64,000 bases of DNA from positions 102,291 through 166,290 of the forward strand of contig NZ_JAOQJU010000005.1 of assembly GCF_025567385.1 (NCBI RefSeq). The letters run 5' to 3'. The first letter of the stretch is position 1. Each line of letters opens with the position of its first letter. The notes under the pieces are model-generated. The model was given only the letters and a program-made list of their open reading frames with translations. It did no database searches and was not told where the DNA came from. Below are positions 43,286 through 51,189 of the stretch, piece after piece. This DNA is from Claveliimonas acetigenes (GTDB lineage: Bacteria > Bacillota > Clostridia > Lachnospirales > Lachnospiraceae). A program made the position numbers and the translations under genes.

Positions 43286-43924
43286 TTAAAATCCCAAATC
43301 CTCATTGACCAGAATCACCTTAATCCTCTTTGGAATTTTGGAAAATCTTGTAATCAGGAACTGACAGCATACGGAATCCGGTGATTTGCAATCCGAACAA
43401 GCACCATTCTTCTTACATGGCGTATCAACCGGAAATCTCTGTGCGTTAATCGGCGCCGCCTCATTTCTTGCACGCGATACAGCATCTTCTACGGATTTTA
43501 CAATTTTATTCATCCCGATAATCATCAGGACATTCTTCGGCCCCCAGGAAATAGCCGCCACACGGTTCGCCGCGCCGTCAATATTCACCAGCACGCCATC
43601 CTCCGTAATTGCATTGCTGCTGGAAAGGAAATAATCACTACCAATAATGGAAAGCTCTGTCTGCCGCTTCTCTTCCGGCGTCTTACAGACATCTCTGTTA
43701 TATACGGTATAATTTCCTGTACATACTGCGTCCTTCAGCCCGATTTCTTCGATAGACATGGAACCTCCCCAGCCCACGCTGCTGCCCTCCGGAATCAACT
43801 CCAGCGCCTTCGCAAGAGCCTCTTCCTTCGACTCTGCGTAGTAGCCTTCCATATTTCTGGACTCCAATCCCTTTATGACACGCTGTGCCAGCATCTGATT
43901 TCTTTTCACTCTATTCGCATCCAT
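43286..43924 (-). CDS. LUD domain protein (lactate-utilisation LutC-like)
   Basis: The 212-residue single LUD (DUF162) protein shows GSSVGWGGSMSIEEIG, the GSDYFLSSSNAITEDGVLVNI segment, and a C-terminal Cys cluster (CKKNGACSDCKSPDSVCCQF) seen in the stand-alone Clostridial branch. LUD proteins take part in lactate or related acid oxidation, but stand-alone forms have no proven role. It follows a ketopantoate reductase-like gene by 21 bases in a probable two-gene operon. Confidence 0.88.
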   Translation of the reverse strand: MDANRVKRNQMLAQRVIKGLESRNMEGYYAESKEEALAKALELIPEGSSVGWGGSMSIEEIGLKDAVCTGNYTVYNRDVCKTPEEKRQTELSIIGSDYFLSSSNAITEDGVLVNIDGAANRVAAISWGPKNVLMIIGMNKIVKSVEDAVSRARNEAAPINAQRFPVDTPCKKNGACSDCKSPDSVCCQFLITRFSKIPKRIKVILVNEDLGF

Positions 43925-43945
43925 TTTATTGCCTCCTCTTTTATA

Positions 43946-44872
43946 TCAATTCTTTTCTTCCAGAACACGGATGCCATGGTATAATACTTCATTAATCGGT
44001 GTCGGAACACCCAGTTCCCGCCCCATCCGTATCACCGTCCCGGCAAACATCTCAATCTCGGTTCTTTTTCCTGCTTCCAGATCCTGCAAAGTAGATAGTT
44101 TGTTCTCATACGGAATTGTCTTCACAGTTTCCTCCTGAAGCGCAATCTCCTTCTCGCCAATATCAATTCCTTTTCTCTGTGCAATCGCCGCCACTTCCCG
44201 CATCGCATTGCGCCGGAGCCAGTTCGCATCCTCATTATTCCGGTAAACGCCAAACGGAATGCCCAATAAGGCGCAGGTCAGATTCTCACCGATATTGCAC
44301 ATATACTTAAACCAGATTCCCTTTCGCATGTCTTCCTCAATCTCATAAGGAATGTCTGCACAGTCAAATACTTCTTTGACCCGCAGGACTCTCTCGGAAT
44401 ATTCCTGATTAATTTTCTCACCAAAATGAATCTTTCCCCAGTAGGGATCGAAATCTGCTTTTCCGTCTTTCATAACAATAGACATTCGCATAAATGCATA
44501 CAGCACGTGCTCTTCACCATACACGGCTTCCAGCTTCTCTTCACTGTCCACGCCATTTAACAGAGACAGAATCAAGGTATGCTCCCCAACCTGGTTCCGA
44601 ATATCCTGTATTGCCTGTTCCAGCGCATATCCTTTGACCCCTATCAGAATCAAATCTGCCTTATCCCCTTCCGTCTGCGGTGTGATGACGGGAAACCTGT
44701 AATTCACGCCATTGATGGTAACTCCTTCCGTCTCCAGCCTTTTCTTCCGCTCTCCATCTGCAATGATCCGAAATCCTTCTCCGTAAGCTTTTTCAAGCCG
44801 GGGAGCAAAAAAGGAACCCATCGCTCCCAGTCCGATCAGGGATATTTTCTTAATCTTATGTTTCGTACTCAT
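43946..44872 (-). CDS. 2-dehydropantoate 2-reductase family protein
   Basis: The 308-residue NADPH-binding protein has the nucleotide loop LIGLGAMGSFFAPRL, the ketopantoate reductase mid-domain (ILIGVKGYALEQA, LILSLLNGVDSEE) and the C-terminal helical domain with KYMCNIGENLTCALLGIPFG. The known reaction reduces ketopantoate to pantoate in vitamin B5 synthesis. Many paralogues reduce other oxo acids, so panE is probable but not certain. It is transcribed with the LUD gene and divergent from an XRE regulator. Confidence 0.82.
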   Translation of the reverse strand: MSTKHKIKKISLIGLGAMGSFFAPRLEKAYGEGFRIIADGERKKRLETEGVTINGVNYRFPVITPQTEGDKADLILIGVKGYALEQAIQDIRNQVGEHTLILSLLNGVDSEEKLEAVYGEEHVLYAFMRMSIVMKDGKADFDPYWGKIHFGEKINQEYSERVLRVKEVFDCADIPYEIEEDMRKGIWFKYMCNIGENLTCALLGIPFGVYRNNEDANWLRRNAMREVAAIAQRKGIDIGEKEIALQEETVKTIPYENKLSTLQDLEAGKRTEIEMFAGTVIRMGRELGVPTPINEVLYHGIRVLEEKN

Positions 44873-45073
44873 TCTATTTGTATCTCCTTTAATCCATACC
44901 TATATCCTACTCCTTTTCCAGCTCATTTTCAAGCGCACTTTCTTCCGCAAATATTTTCATTTAACAAAGTATTTTTTATAATTATTTTAACCATTATAAC
45001 AATACTTTTGTATTTAGTAAATATATCAGTTTCAAAGTACACTAAAAGCAAATAAAAACAGAGGAGGCTTCTC
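44873..45073. promoter_or_regulatory. Divergent AT-rich control region
   Basis: It contains AAAGTATT (near 44965) and AATACTTT (near 45001) as an 8-bp inverted repeat around a very AT-rich core (TTTTATAATTATTTT). The XRE gene's AGAGGAGG lies at its right end. No single promoter stands out. Confidence 0.35.
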
Positions 45074-45367
45074 ATGTTTGGTGAAATCATTAAGACATTG
45101 CGTCTTTCTTACAATCTAAGCCAGGTTCAGCTGGCGGGGGAACTGAGTGTGTCGAAACAAACCATTTCTAACTGGGAAAATAATAATATCCTTCCTTCTA
45201 TAGAAATGCTGATTAAGATTGCCCGGTTCTTCTCTGTTAGCACAGATTACCTGCTGGAACTGGATGACAGGCACTATATCGAAGTGACCGGTCTTTCAGA
45301 TGCACAATTGGCCCACATACAGCAAATCATTAAAGATATCACTGGAAACAAAAATCAGGCAGGATAA
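45074..45367 (+). CDS. XRE/Cro-type helix-turn-helix regulator
   Basis: The 97-residue protein has an N-terminal HTH_3 domain (residues 1-60; LRLSYNLSQVQLAGELSVSK, QTISNWENNNILPSIEMLIK, IARFFSVSTDYLLEL) and a short C-terminal helix. It probably binds its own upstream inverted repeat. A strong AGAGGAGG precedes the ATG. The target genes are not known; the divergent reductase-LUD pair is the nearest candidate. Confidence 0.9.
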   Translation: MFGEIIKTLRLSYNLSQVQLAGELSVSKQTISNWENNNILPSIEMLIKIARFFSVSTDYLLELDDRHYIEVTGLSDAQLAHIQQIIKDITGNKNQAG

Positions 45368-45386
45368 TGCATCCTGCCCCTCTTTT
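45357..45386 (+). terminator. Terminator overlapping the XRE gene stop codon
   Basis: GCAGGAT (45359-45365) pairs with ATCCTGC (45371-45377), followed by CCCTCTTTT. The TAA stop is part of the stem-loop. Confidence 0.65.
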
Positions 45387-45424
45387 ACTTTTCTCGCAAT
45401 CTTTTTATTTCTTTTGATTTCATT

Positions 45425-46555
45425 TTATTGTCTCATTTTTAACAAATAGAGCGAAATCATAATCCGTGTCCGGTTTTCATTTAGCAGCGGATCATATCCC
45501 AGAATCTCTCTCACCTTGTTTATCTTATAAGCCATCGTATTTTTATGGCAGTACAAAGCCTGAGACGCATGAAGAATGCTGCATTCTTTTTCAAAAAACA
45601 CCTGCAGAATGTGCAGATAATCCGTTCCATTGTCGGCATCGTATGTAAGCAGCGCTCCAAGCGTCTCCTGGATAAATCCCTCTCCAATGTCCGGCTCCTT
45701 TATGTTAGATAAAATCTTGTAGATTCCCAGCTTATCATAAGAAAGAATATTCGTATCTATAGCCGTCTTTGTAAGCTGGTATGCCGAGAGCGCATGTTCA
45801 AAACTTTCGTGAATATCCTGCAGTCTGTGCACTCTTGTTCCAATCCCCACATATATATTTTCATCCCTGCGGCATAATTCCTCAAACGCCTCCTGTATTT
45901 CCTCCAGCTTCTCGTCTGCAACCAACACAAACAAGATTCCCTGTTTCTCATATACAACCGTTCGGTACCGGGAATACATCAGTTTCCGTTCCAACTGTTT
46001 CAATATAGGATTTTCCTTTTCCGTACTGTAAGCATGGCAGCTCACGAGCACCATAGTATAATACATGTTCCGGTAGAACCCGTGTCTTTCAAAATGATTC
46101 AGATAAGCTTCTTCATTTGCCGGATAATAGATTGCATTCTTCAAAGCCGTAATCAGATTGGTCTCTTTCTGCTCATTTTTCAGTAAAACATTGGCAAACA
46201 GCCGCATAATATCCACATAAGGCGTATCCCACCTTGCCTGAAAAAGCGGAAACCGAAGCTTATTGGCATAATCCAGCACCTCCGGCGGAAATTCCTGCTT
46301 CTCACGCAGCGAAATAATCAGGCCTCCGGCGCCCGCCCGGTCTAGCTCTTCAATATATTTCATAATCCATTCTGTAGAAACATACAGAAGGCCTGAATTA
46401 AAAATCAACTCATTGCCATGCAAAAGCTTCACAAATTCAATCTCTTCTACTACATGCATCCATTCAATCACTTTCTGAAAACAGCTTTCTGTCCGAAGCT
46501 TTACCATATATTTTGTCTCAATCTCTGCATACAATTCTTCCAGTGCAACTGCCAT
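45425..46555 (-). CDS. PucR family transcriptional regulator
   Basis: The 376-residue protein has an N-terminal PucR-like domain (about residues 5-125; LHGNELIFNSGLLYVSTEW, GAGGLIISLREKQEFP), a GGDEF-like middle (ENIYVGIGTRVHRLQDIHES), and the C-terminal PucR HTH (ECSILHASQALYCHKNTMAYKINKVREILG). Family members activate purine or amino-acid-type catabolic genes. The ATG at 46555 follows GGGGGTGGCAAAA. No obvious target adjoins; a 7-bp inverted repeat lies 90 bases upstream. Confidence 0.88.
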   Translation of the reverse strand: MAVALEELYAEIETKYMVKLRTESCFQKVIEWMHVVEEIEFVKLLHGNELIFNSGLLYVSTEWIMKYIEELDRAGAGGLIISLREKQEFPPEVLDYANKLRFPLFQARWDTPYVDIMRLFANVLLKNEQKETNLITALKNAIYYPANEEAYLNHFERHGFYRNMYYTMVLVSCHAYSTEKENPILKQLERKLMYSRYRTVVYEKQGILFVLVADEKLEEIQEAFEELCRRDENIYVGIGTRVHRLQDIHESFEHALSAYQLTKTAIDTNILSYDKLGIYKILSNIKEPDIGEGFIQETLGALLTYDADNGTDYLHILQVFFEKECSILHASQALYCHKNTMAYKINKVREILGYDPLLNENRTRIMISLYLLKMRQ

Positions 46556-46642
46556 TTTTGCCACCCCCATTCCATCCTTTTATGAAGTATTCTAGCATAA
46601 TTTTATCGATTTGTGCTCAGAACACAATAATAATTTTATTTC

Positions 46643-46659
46643 ATGGTTTCAAAAACCAT
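46643..46659. promoter_or_regulatory. Inverted repeat upstream of the PucR gene
   Basis: ATGGTTT-CAA-AAACCAT is a perfect 7-bp inverted repeat with 3-base centre. It is a possible operator for the PucR-type regulator. Otherwise the 46556-46785 gap shows no gene. Confidence 0.35.
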
Positions 46660-46768
46660 TTTCAACGCTGCCGGGAAATGTTATATTGTTCTAGGAACAC
46701 AGAAGATTATTGTAATCTTTACCCCGAATATATGTGTTTCACATTCAATCTCTGGATTATATGATAGC

Positions 46769-46800
46769 AAAAAGAAACTGTATCTCTACAGTTTCTTTTT
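46769..46800 (-). terminator. Terminator overlapping the coaBC stop codon
   Basis: A 14-bp perfect stem (AAAAAGAAACTGTA 46769-46782 with 46787-46800) around a 4-base loop, A-rich before and T-rich after. The coaBC stop codon (46786-46788) falls at the loop. Confidence 0.85.
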
Positions 46801-47985
46801 ATTTTTCAATATCTCATTCAGAATCCTGTCCGCAACCTCATCCTTCGACAATATCTCCAGCTCTGTCTCCTTATTTTCTGTGATAATCGTAACAATATTT
46901 GTATCCGTGCCAAATCCGGCTCCTTGTACCTTCAGATTATTAGCCACAATCATATCCACATTTTTCTTCTTAAGCTTCGCCCTGGAATTCTCAAGCATAT
47001 GCTCTGTTTCCATGGAGAACCCGCACAAAAACTGACCTTCTCTTTTATGCGCGCCAAGATACCCCAGAATATCCTCCGTCCGTTCCATTTCCAGCGTCAT
47101 CTGCCCGTCAGACTTCTTAATCTTTTCTTCACTCACCGTCTTCGGACGATAATCTGCAACAGCAGCCGCTTTAATTACAATATCCGCCTCTTTGCTCCGG
47201 GAAACCACAGCCTCATACATATCCTTTGCCGTCGTCACCGGAACCACTTGAACGAATGCCGGCGGTTTCAGAGACGTCTTCCCGCTTACCAGCGTTACCT
47301 CCGCTCCCCGCAGAGCACAGATTTTCGCAATACTATATCCCATTTTCCCGGTAGAATGATTCGTCACATAGCGAACCGGGTCGATAATCTCCCGGGTCGG
47401 TCCTGCCGTCACAAGCACCTTCATCCCGTCCATGTCCTTCGGAAATGCGCATGCTTTCAATATATACTGGAACAACTCATCCGGCTCCGGCATCTTTCCC
47501 GCACCTACATCACCGCACGCCAGCCATCCGCTTGCCGCTTCCACCACTTCCATCCCGTATTTTCTCAGAAGCTCCATATTATCCTGTGTTACCGGATTCT
47601 CATACATCCGCGTATTCATAGCCGGAGCAATGATTTTCGGGCATTTACATGCCAGAATCGTAGTCGTCAGCATATCGTCCGCAATTCCATGCGCCAGCTT
47701 CGCAATGACATTTGCCGTTGCCGGAGCCACAATCACCGCATCCGCACATTTTCCAAGCTCCACATGCTCTGTGCTGTATTCATGATTCCTGTCAAATGTA
47801 TCCGTCAGGCACCTGTTTTTCGTAAGTGCCTCAAAAGTAAGCGGGGCAATAAACTCCTTCGCATGTTCCGTCATAATCACATGGACATTGGCTCCCGTCT
47901 TCACCAGTAAACTGGCAAGCGCCGCGCTCTTATACGCTGCAATTCCCCCTGTCACTCCCAGAATAATCGTCTTCCCTTTTAACAT
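46786..47985 (-). CDS. coaBC: Bifunctional phosphopantothenoylcysteine decarboxylase/ligase CoaBC
   Basis: At 399 residues it has the full two-domain length. The CoaC flavoprotein half (1-180) has GGIAAYKSA, the catalytic His in STEHVELGKCADAVIVAPAT, PAMNTRMYENP and ACGDVGAGKMPEP. The CoaB half (185-399) has VTAGPTREIIDPVRYVTNHS, STGKMGYSIAK, AAAVADYRP and KLKKKNVDMIVANNL. It couples cysteine to 4'-phosphopantothenate and decarboxylates the product, two steps of coenzyme A synthesis. It is divergent from an ECF S-component that probably imports pantothenate. Confidence 0.96.
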   Translation of the reverse strand: MLKGKTIILGVTGGIAAYKSAALASLLVKTGANVHVIMTEHAKEFIAPLTFEALTKNRCLTDTFDRNHEYSTEHVELGKCADAVIVAPATANVIAKLAHGIADDMLTTTILACKCPKIIAPAMNTRMYENPVTQDNMELLRKYGMEVVEAASGWLACGDVGAGKMPEPDELFQYILKACAFPKDMDGMKVLVTAGPTREIIDPVRYVTNHSTGKMGYSIAKICALRGAEVTLVSGKTSLKPPAFVQVVPVTTAKDMYEAVVSRSKEADIVIKAAAVADYRPKTVSEEKIKKSDGQMTLEMERTEDILGYLGAHKREGQFLCGFSMETEHMLENSRAKLKKKNVDMIVANNLKVQGAGFGTDTNIVTIITENKETELEILSKDEVADRILNEILKNKKKL

Positions 47986-48016
47986 CGCCTATCCTCCAGT
48001 CGGAATTTCTATCGGT

Positions 48017-48022
48017 ATTATA
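48017..48022 (-). promoter_or_regulatory. -10 element of the coaBC promoter
   Basis: Minus-strand TATAAT about 30 bases before the coaBC start; the -35 is T-rich and unclear. Confidence 0.4.
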
Positions 48023-48065
48023 CTCCATGTACAGGAAAAAAACCAGAAAAACCGCTAAAAACCAA

Positions 48066-48094
48066 TTGTTCTTTCAAATATTTCATGCTATACT
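48066..48094 (+). promoter_or_regulatory. Promoter of the ECF S-component gene
   Basis: -35 TTGTTC (48066-48071), 17-bp spacer, -10 TATACT (48089-48094), 60 bases before the start codon. Confidence 0.6.
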
Positions 48095-48152
48095 AACGCG
48101 GTAATTGTATTATATCCCGAAGACGGGAATGATAACAAGGAGGAAATTGAAT

Positions 48153-48776
48153 ATGGAAACAAAGAAAAAAGACACCAAATGGATGGTCAGTGTTGCACTT
48201 ATGGCGGCAATTGTCATCGTACTGGCGAATACTCCGCTGGGCATGATACAGCTTCCAATCATTAAGGCGACAACGGTACACATCCCGGTAATCATCGGCG
48301 CAGTTCTTTTCGGCCCTCTGGCAGGAGCAATCCTGGGAGGTGTATTCGGAATCTGCTCCCTGATCAGCAACACAATGGCACCGACTCTGCTGTCATTTGC
48401 CTTTTCACCTTTTTTAAGTACCACCGGGATCCCGGGCGTTCTGAAAGCTCTTTGGATTTCTATCGGATGCCGTATCTTAATCGGTGTTGTGGCCGGATGG
48501 CTCTGGATTCTGCTGGAGAAGTTCCACACAAACCAGACAATTTCACTGCCGGTAGTCGGATTTGTCGGTTCTATGGTAAACACCATCGCCGTAATGGGCA
48601 GCATTTACTTACTGTTTGCACAACAGTATGCTGAGGCAAAAGAAGTCGCCGTCACCGCCGTATGGGGGCTGGTCATGGGCACAGTCACCGCTTCTGGAAT
48701 CCCAGAGGCAATCGCCGCAGCAATATTAGTACTGGCACTTGGGAAAGTATTACTTAAGTTTACAAAGAAATTATAA
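48153..48776 (+). CDS. ECF transporter S-component (probably pantothenate)
   Basis: The 207-residue membrane protein has six hydrophobic segments and the S-component signature (LMAAIVIVLANTPLG, IPVIIGAVLFGPLAGAILGG, FGICSLISN). S-components bind one vitamin and share a common ECF energising module encoded elsewhere. Substrate assignment as pantothenate rests on the divergent coaBC gene, which uses phosphopantothenate; a folate-type substrate is the main alternative. The ATG at 48153 follows AAGGAGG; a longer frame from 48105 lacks a site. Confidence 0.85.
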   Translation: METKKKDTKWMVSVALMAAIVIVLANTPLGMIQLPIIKATTVHIPVIIGAVLFGPLAGAILGGVFGICSLISNTMAPTLLSFAFSPFLSTTGIPGVLKALWISIGCRILIGVVAGWLWILLEKFHTNQTISLPVVGFVGSMVNTIAVMGSIYLLFAQQYAEAKEVAVTAVWGLVMGTVTASGIPEAIAAAILVLALGKVLLKFTKKL

Positions 48777-48787
48777 GAGTTCATATA

Positions 48788-48831
48788 CCGCCGCAGCAAG
48801 GGCAATTTCCCTTCGCTGCGGTGGTTTTTTT
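48788..48831 (+). terminator. Terminator of the ECF S-component gene
   Basis: A GC-rich stem CCGCCGCAGC/GCTGCGGTGG, with inner AGGG/CCCT, is followed by a run of seven to eight Ts. Confidence 0.9.
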
Positions 48832-48880
48832 GTTAATTCAGGACGTAGTAAAGCGACGCTTTACTACGTCCTGAATTAAC
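48832..48880. repeat. Perfect 23-bp hairpin palindrome, possible dispersed repeat
   Basis: Two 23-base arms (48832-48854 and 48858-48880) are exact reverse complements around the 3-base loop GAC. The arms start with GTTAATTCAGGACG. It directly follows the terminator's T-run and is itself followed by TTTT. It is longer and more perfect than a normal terminator, so a mobile-type palindromic unit is likely. Confidence 0.75.
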
Positions 48881-48994
48881 TTTTGTGGTGTACCCAACTG
48901 CATTTTGCCCTGTACCTACCTGCACATTCTCCACTTTCTTTGCATACACTGGAAATGGATACTTGATGATTTTATTGATATTAGGAGTGATTCC

Positions 48995-49933
48995 ATGCCC
49001 GTATATGCTATTTTGATTTTATTGATATTTATTTTTTTAATTATACTTTTTCTCTGCGCTTTTCTCACATACCGGAAATTTTTAAAGGAAAACCTGCTTC
49101 CCGCGCCTACTTCTTCCAGGCTGGAGAATCTGAATCAATTCCTTCTTCCAACCGGATTTCAATACAATTCTGCCAATGATTATTTTTACGCAGCGATGGA
49201 TTGCTGGCAGCGTTCCTGCGGATATTGCCGTCTGTATGATGAGTCGGCCGCATCCTTCAGTATGGTTATCGACAGCGAACCTATCTATTTTGACTATGGC
49301 GGCAGGCGCTGGCTAATCGAATTCTGGAAAGGCCAGTATGGGATGACTGCCGGGGCCGAAGTGGGGATTTATGCTACCGATAAAAAAGATCTGCATATCC
49401 CCGGGGTTTTTGATGGTCCTTTTTTTGAGGCGGTTTCCGACGAAGAGCTTCTTCCCATCCGGCTCTGTCTTTATGAGGAAGATACACTTCTAGCCAAACG
49501 TCGCGGCGTTCACTGGTGGCTTACCGTCTTTCTTTTAGGAAAATATTGTCCGCCGGACATTCTTTCTGCAAGAATCAGCATTACCTTTCCGGACTCTGAA
49601 ATGTGCCGTGCTTTCCTTGACGGACTTAAGAACGCAGGTTATGGCGATACAGAAATCCAGCAGCGGCATTTAACAGTTACGGTTCTATTTACTACGCCGA
49701 AAACAGTCCAGCCCGCGATCCGTCAAAGCATTGTTTCTGATTTTCTGCTCTACCACAACCAGATTTACTGCCGGGAATATCAGCGTATTACCCAGGACTA
49801 TACCGATACTTTAAGCAAATTAGAATACTTAAGCGAACAAAATCCTCTCCTGTACCACACCGCCCTGCATTTTACCGCCTCGGGCAGGCTGCGGGACGGA
49901 TATCATCTTCTTATGGAAGCACTGGAAAACTAA
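48995..49933 (+). CDS. DUF4474 domain protein
   Basis: The 312-residue protein has one N-terminal membrane anchor (residues 2-24) and a DUF4474 domain (about 45-290) with its strongly conserved core: PTGFQYNSANDYFYAAMDCW, CGYCRLYDE, YFDYGGRRWLIEFWKGQYGM and TAGAEVGIYAT. The function is unknown. The ATG at 48995 follows TTAGGAGTGATTCC; a longer frame from 48905 adds no family sequence. It is followed 22 bases later by a metallophosphatase gene in one operon. Confidence 0.88.
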   Translation: MPVYAILILLIFIFLIILFLCAFLTYRKFLKENLLPAPTSSRLENLNQFLLPTGFQYNSANDYFYAAMDCWQRSCGYCRLYDESAASFSMVIDSEPIYFDYGGRRWLIEFWKGQYGMTAGAEVGIYATDKKDLHIPGVFDGPFFEAVSDEELLPIRLCLYEEDTLLAKRRGVHWWLTVFLLGKYCPPDILSARISITFPDSEMCRAFLDGLKNAGYGDTEIQQRHLTVTVLFTTPKTVQPAIRQSIVSDFLLYHNQIYCREYQRITQDYTDTLSKLEYLSEQNPLLYHTALHFTASGRLRDGYHLLMEALEN

Positions 49934-49955
49934 CACCGCCGGAGGTAGAAACGCC

Positions 49956-50873
49956 ATGTCTGTCAATTCACGTTTAATCAGACTTTTCCAAACAGCGCCA
50001 AGAATTCCGTATCATCAGGGAAGCCGCTTTGTATTAATGAGCGACTGTCACCGCGGGACCGGCAATTGGAGCGATAATTTTCTGAAAAACCAACATCTTT
50101 TTTTAGCGGCTCTGACTTATTACTACCAAAGGGATTTTACTTATATAGAACTGGGAGATGGCGATGAACTCTGGGAAAACCGCAGCATGAAGCAAGTCAT
50201 TCAGGTACATGCGGATACGTTTGAAATGATGGCAAAATTTTATAGAGAAAACCGCCTGTACATGATTTACGGAAATCACGACCGTGTGAAAGAAAAGCAG
50301 AAATTTTTGTCCCGCAATTGCCGGGAGTATTACTGTGAAAATAAATGCTGCAGTTCGCCTCTTCTGCCCGGGCTGCGTGCGCACGAAGGGATTGTCCTTA
50401 AAAACATTTCCACAGAAACGCAATTATTTCTTTTGCACGGTCATCAAGGTGATTTGCTTAACGACACCCTATGGAAATTCAGCCGCTTTCTTGTCCGTTA
50501 TGTCTGGCGCCCGCTGGAACTTCTTGCCTTTCACGACCCTACAAGCGCCGCAAAAAACAATACCAAAAAAGGCGCCGTTGAAAAGCGCCTTTCTGCATGG
50601 TCCTCCTTGCATCAGCAAGTCCTGATTGCCGGCCACACCCACCGTCCCATGTTCCCCTCTGATGGAAGCTCTCTTTACTTTAATTGCGGAAGCTGCGTAC
50701 ACCCTCTGGGCATCACCGCCCTGGAAATAATCGGGGATGAACTCTCCCTCGTAAAATGGGATGTCAAAACAAAAAGTGACCGCTCTCTCTATGTGGAAAG
50801 AACCGTCCTAAACGGTCCTCTTAATCCATTCCGCTTCCTTGAATCCGGGAATGGCAAAATCCTCCCCTACTAA
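49956..50873 (+). CDS. Calcineurin-type metallophosphoesterase
   Basis: The 305-residue cytoplasmic phosphoesterase has the metal-binding motifs MSDCHRGTG, ELGDGDELWEN, YGNHDRVKEKQ, LHGHQGD and AGHTHRP, the full set of the superfamily. No signal peptide is seen. The substrate is unknown (UDP-diacylglucosamine, cyclic nucleotides or phosphoproteins are all possible in the family). A GGAGGT site lies 10 bases before the ATG. Its last 66 bases overlap the 3' end of the convergent ArsC-like gene. Confidence 0.88.
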   Translation: MSVNSRLIRLFQTAPRIPYHQGSRFVLMSDCHRGTGNWSDNFLKNQHLFLAALTYYYQRDFTYIELGDGDELWENRSMKQVIQVHADTFEMMAKFYRENRLYMIYGNHDRVKEKQKFLSRNCREYYCENKCCSSPLLPGLRAHEGIVLKNISTETQLFLLHGHQGDLLNDTLWKFSRFLVRYVWRPLELLAFHDPTSAAKNNTKKGAVEKRLSAWSSLHQQVLIAGHTHRPMFPSDGSSLYFNCGSCVHPLGITALEIIGDELSLVKWDVKTKSDRSLYVERTVLNGPLNPFRFLESGNGKILPY

Positions 50874-51164
50874 AAGAGGACGTTTTACAAGCATTCCGTC
50901 GCTGGCAAGAAGTTCGTACTGCTCTTCCTCAGACATACCAGGGAGCTTATCTTTAAGCTCCAGTTCCCGGTATTTCATGCCGCTGGTATTAAAGAAACGC
51001 TTAAGCGGCAGTCCGCTTCTTGCGTGCCAATCCTTCAATTCCGCTTTCGTCGGATTCTGTTCTACAATATGACGGTCTTCATACGCTACCTGATGCTCAT
51101 CCAGCCATTTCTTTGCCTTTTTACAGGTGGAACACTTTGGATATTCTACAAATAAAATACTCAT
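50808..51164 (-). CDS. ArsC/Spx family thioredoxin-like protein
   Basis: The 118-residue protein has a CxxC-type active site in EYPKCSTCKKAKKWLDEH and the ArsC-family core (NPTKAELKDWHARSG, RFFNTSGMKYRE, LLASDGMLVKRPLLVGEDF). This is the YffB/Spx-like branch; true arsenate reductases need a single N-terminal Cys with three Arg residues. No ars genes adjoin, so a redox or Spx-type regulator role is as likely as arsenate reduction. The ATG at 51164 follows GGAGAG. It overlaps the convergent phosphoesterase by 66 bases. Confidence 0.85.
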   Translation of the reverse strand: MSILFVEYPKCSTCKKAKKWLDEHQVAYEDRHIVEQNPTKAELKDWHARSGLPLKRFFNTSGMKYRELELKDKLPGMSEEEQYELLASDGMLVKRPLLVGEDFAIPGFKEAEWIKRTV

Positions 51165-51189
51165 CACACACTCTCCTTACACACTTTCT

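Noticed and set aside
46924..47910. A 328-codon plus-strand frame
   Set aside because: It is antisense to coaBC, very rich in His, Arg and Cys, and has no ribosome site; the coaBC frame carries every family motif.
50808..51164. Arsenic resistance locus
   Set aside because: The ArsC-like protein has a CxxC-type site and no arsR, arsB or acr3 gene adjoins; it is better left as an ArsC/Spx family protein.
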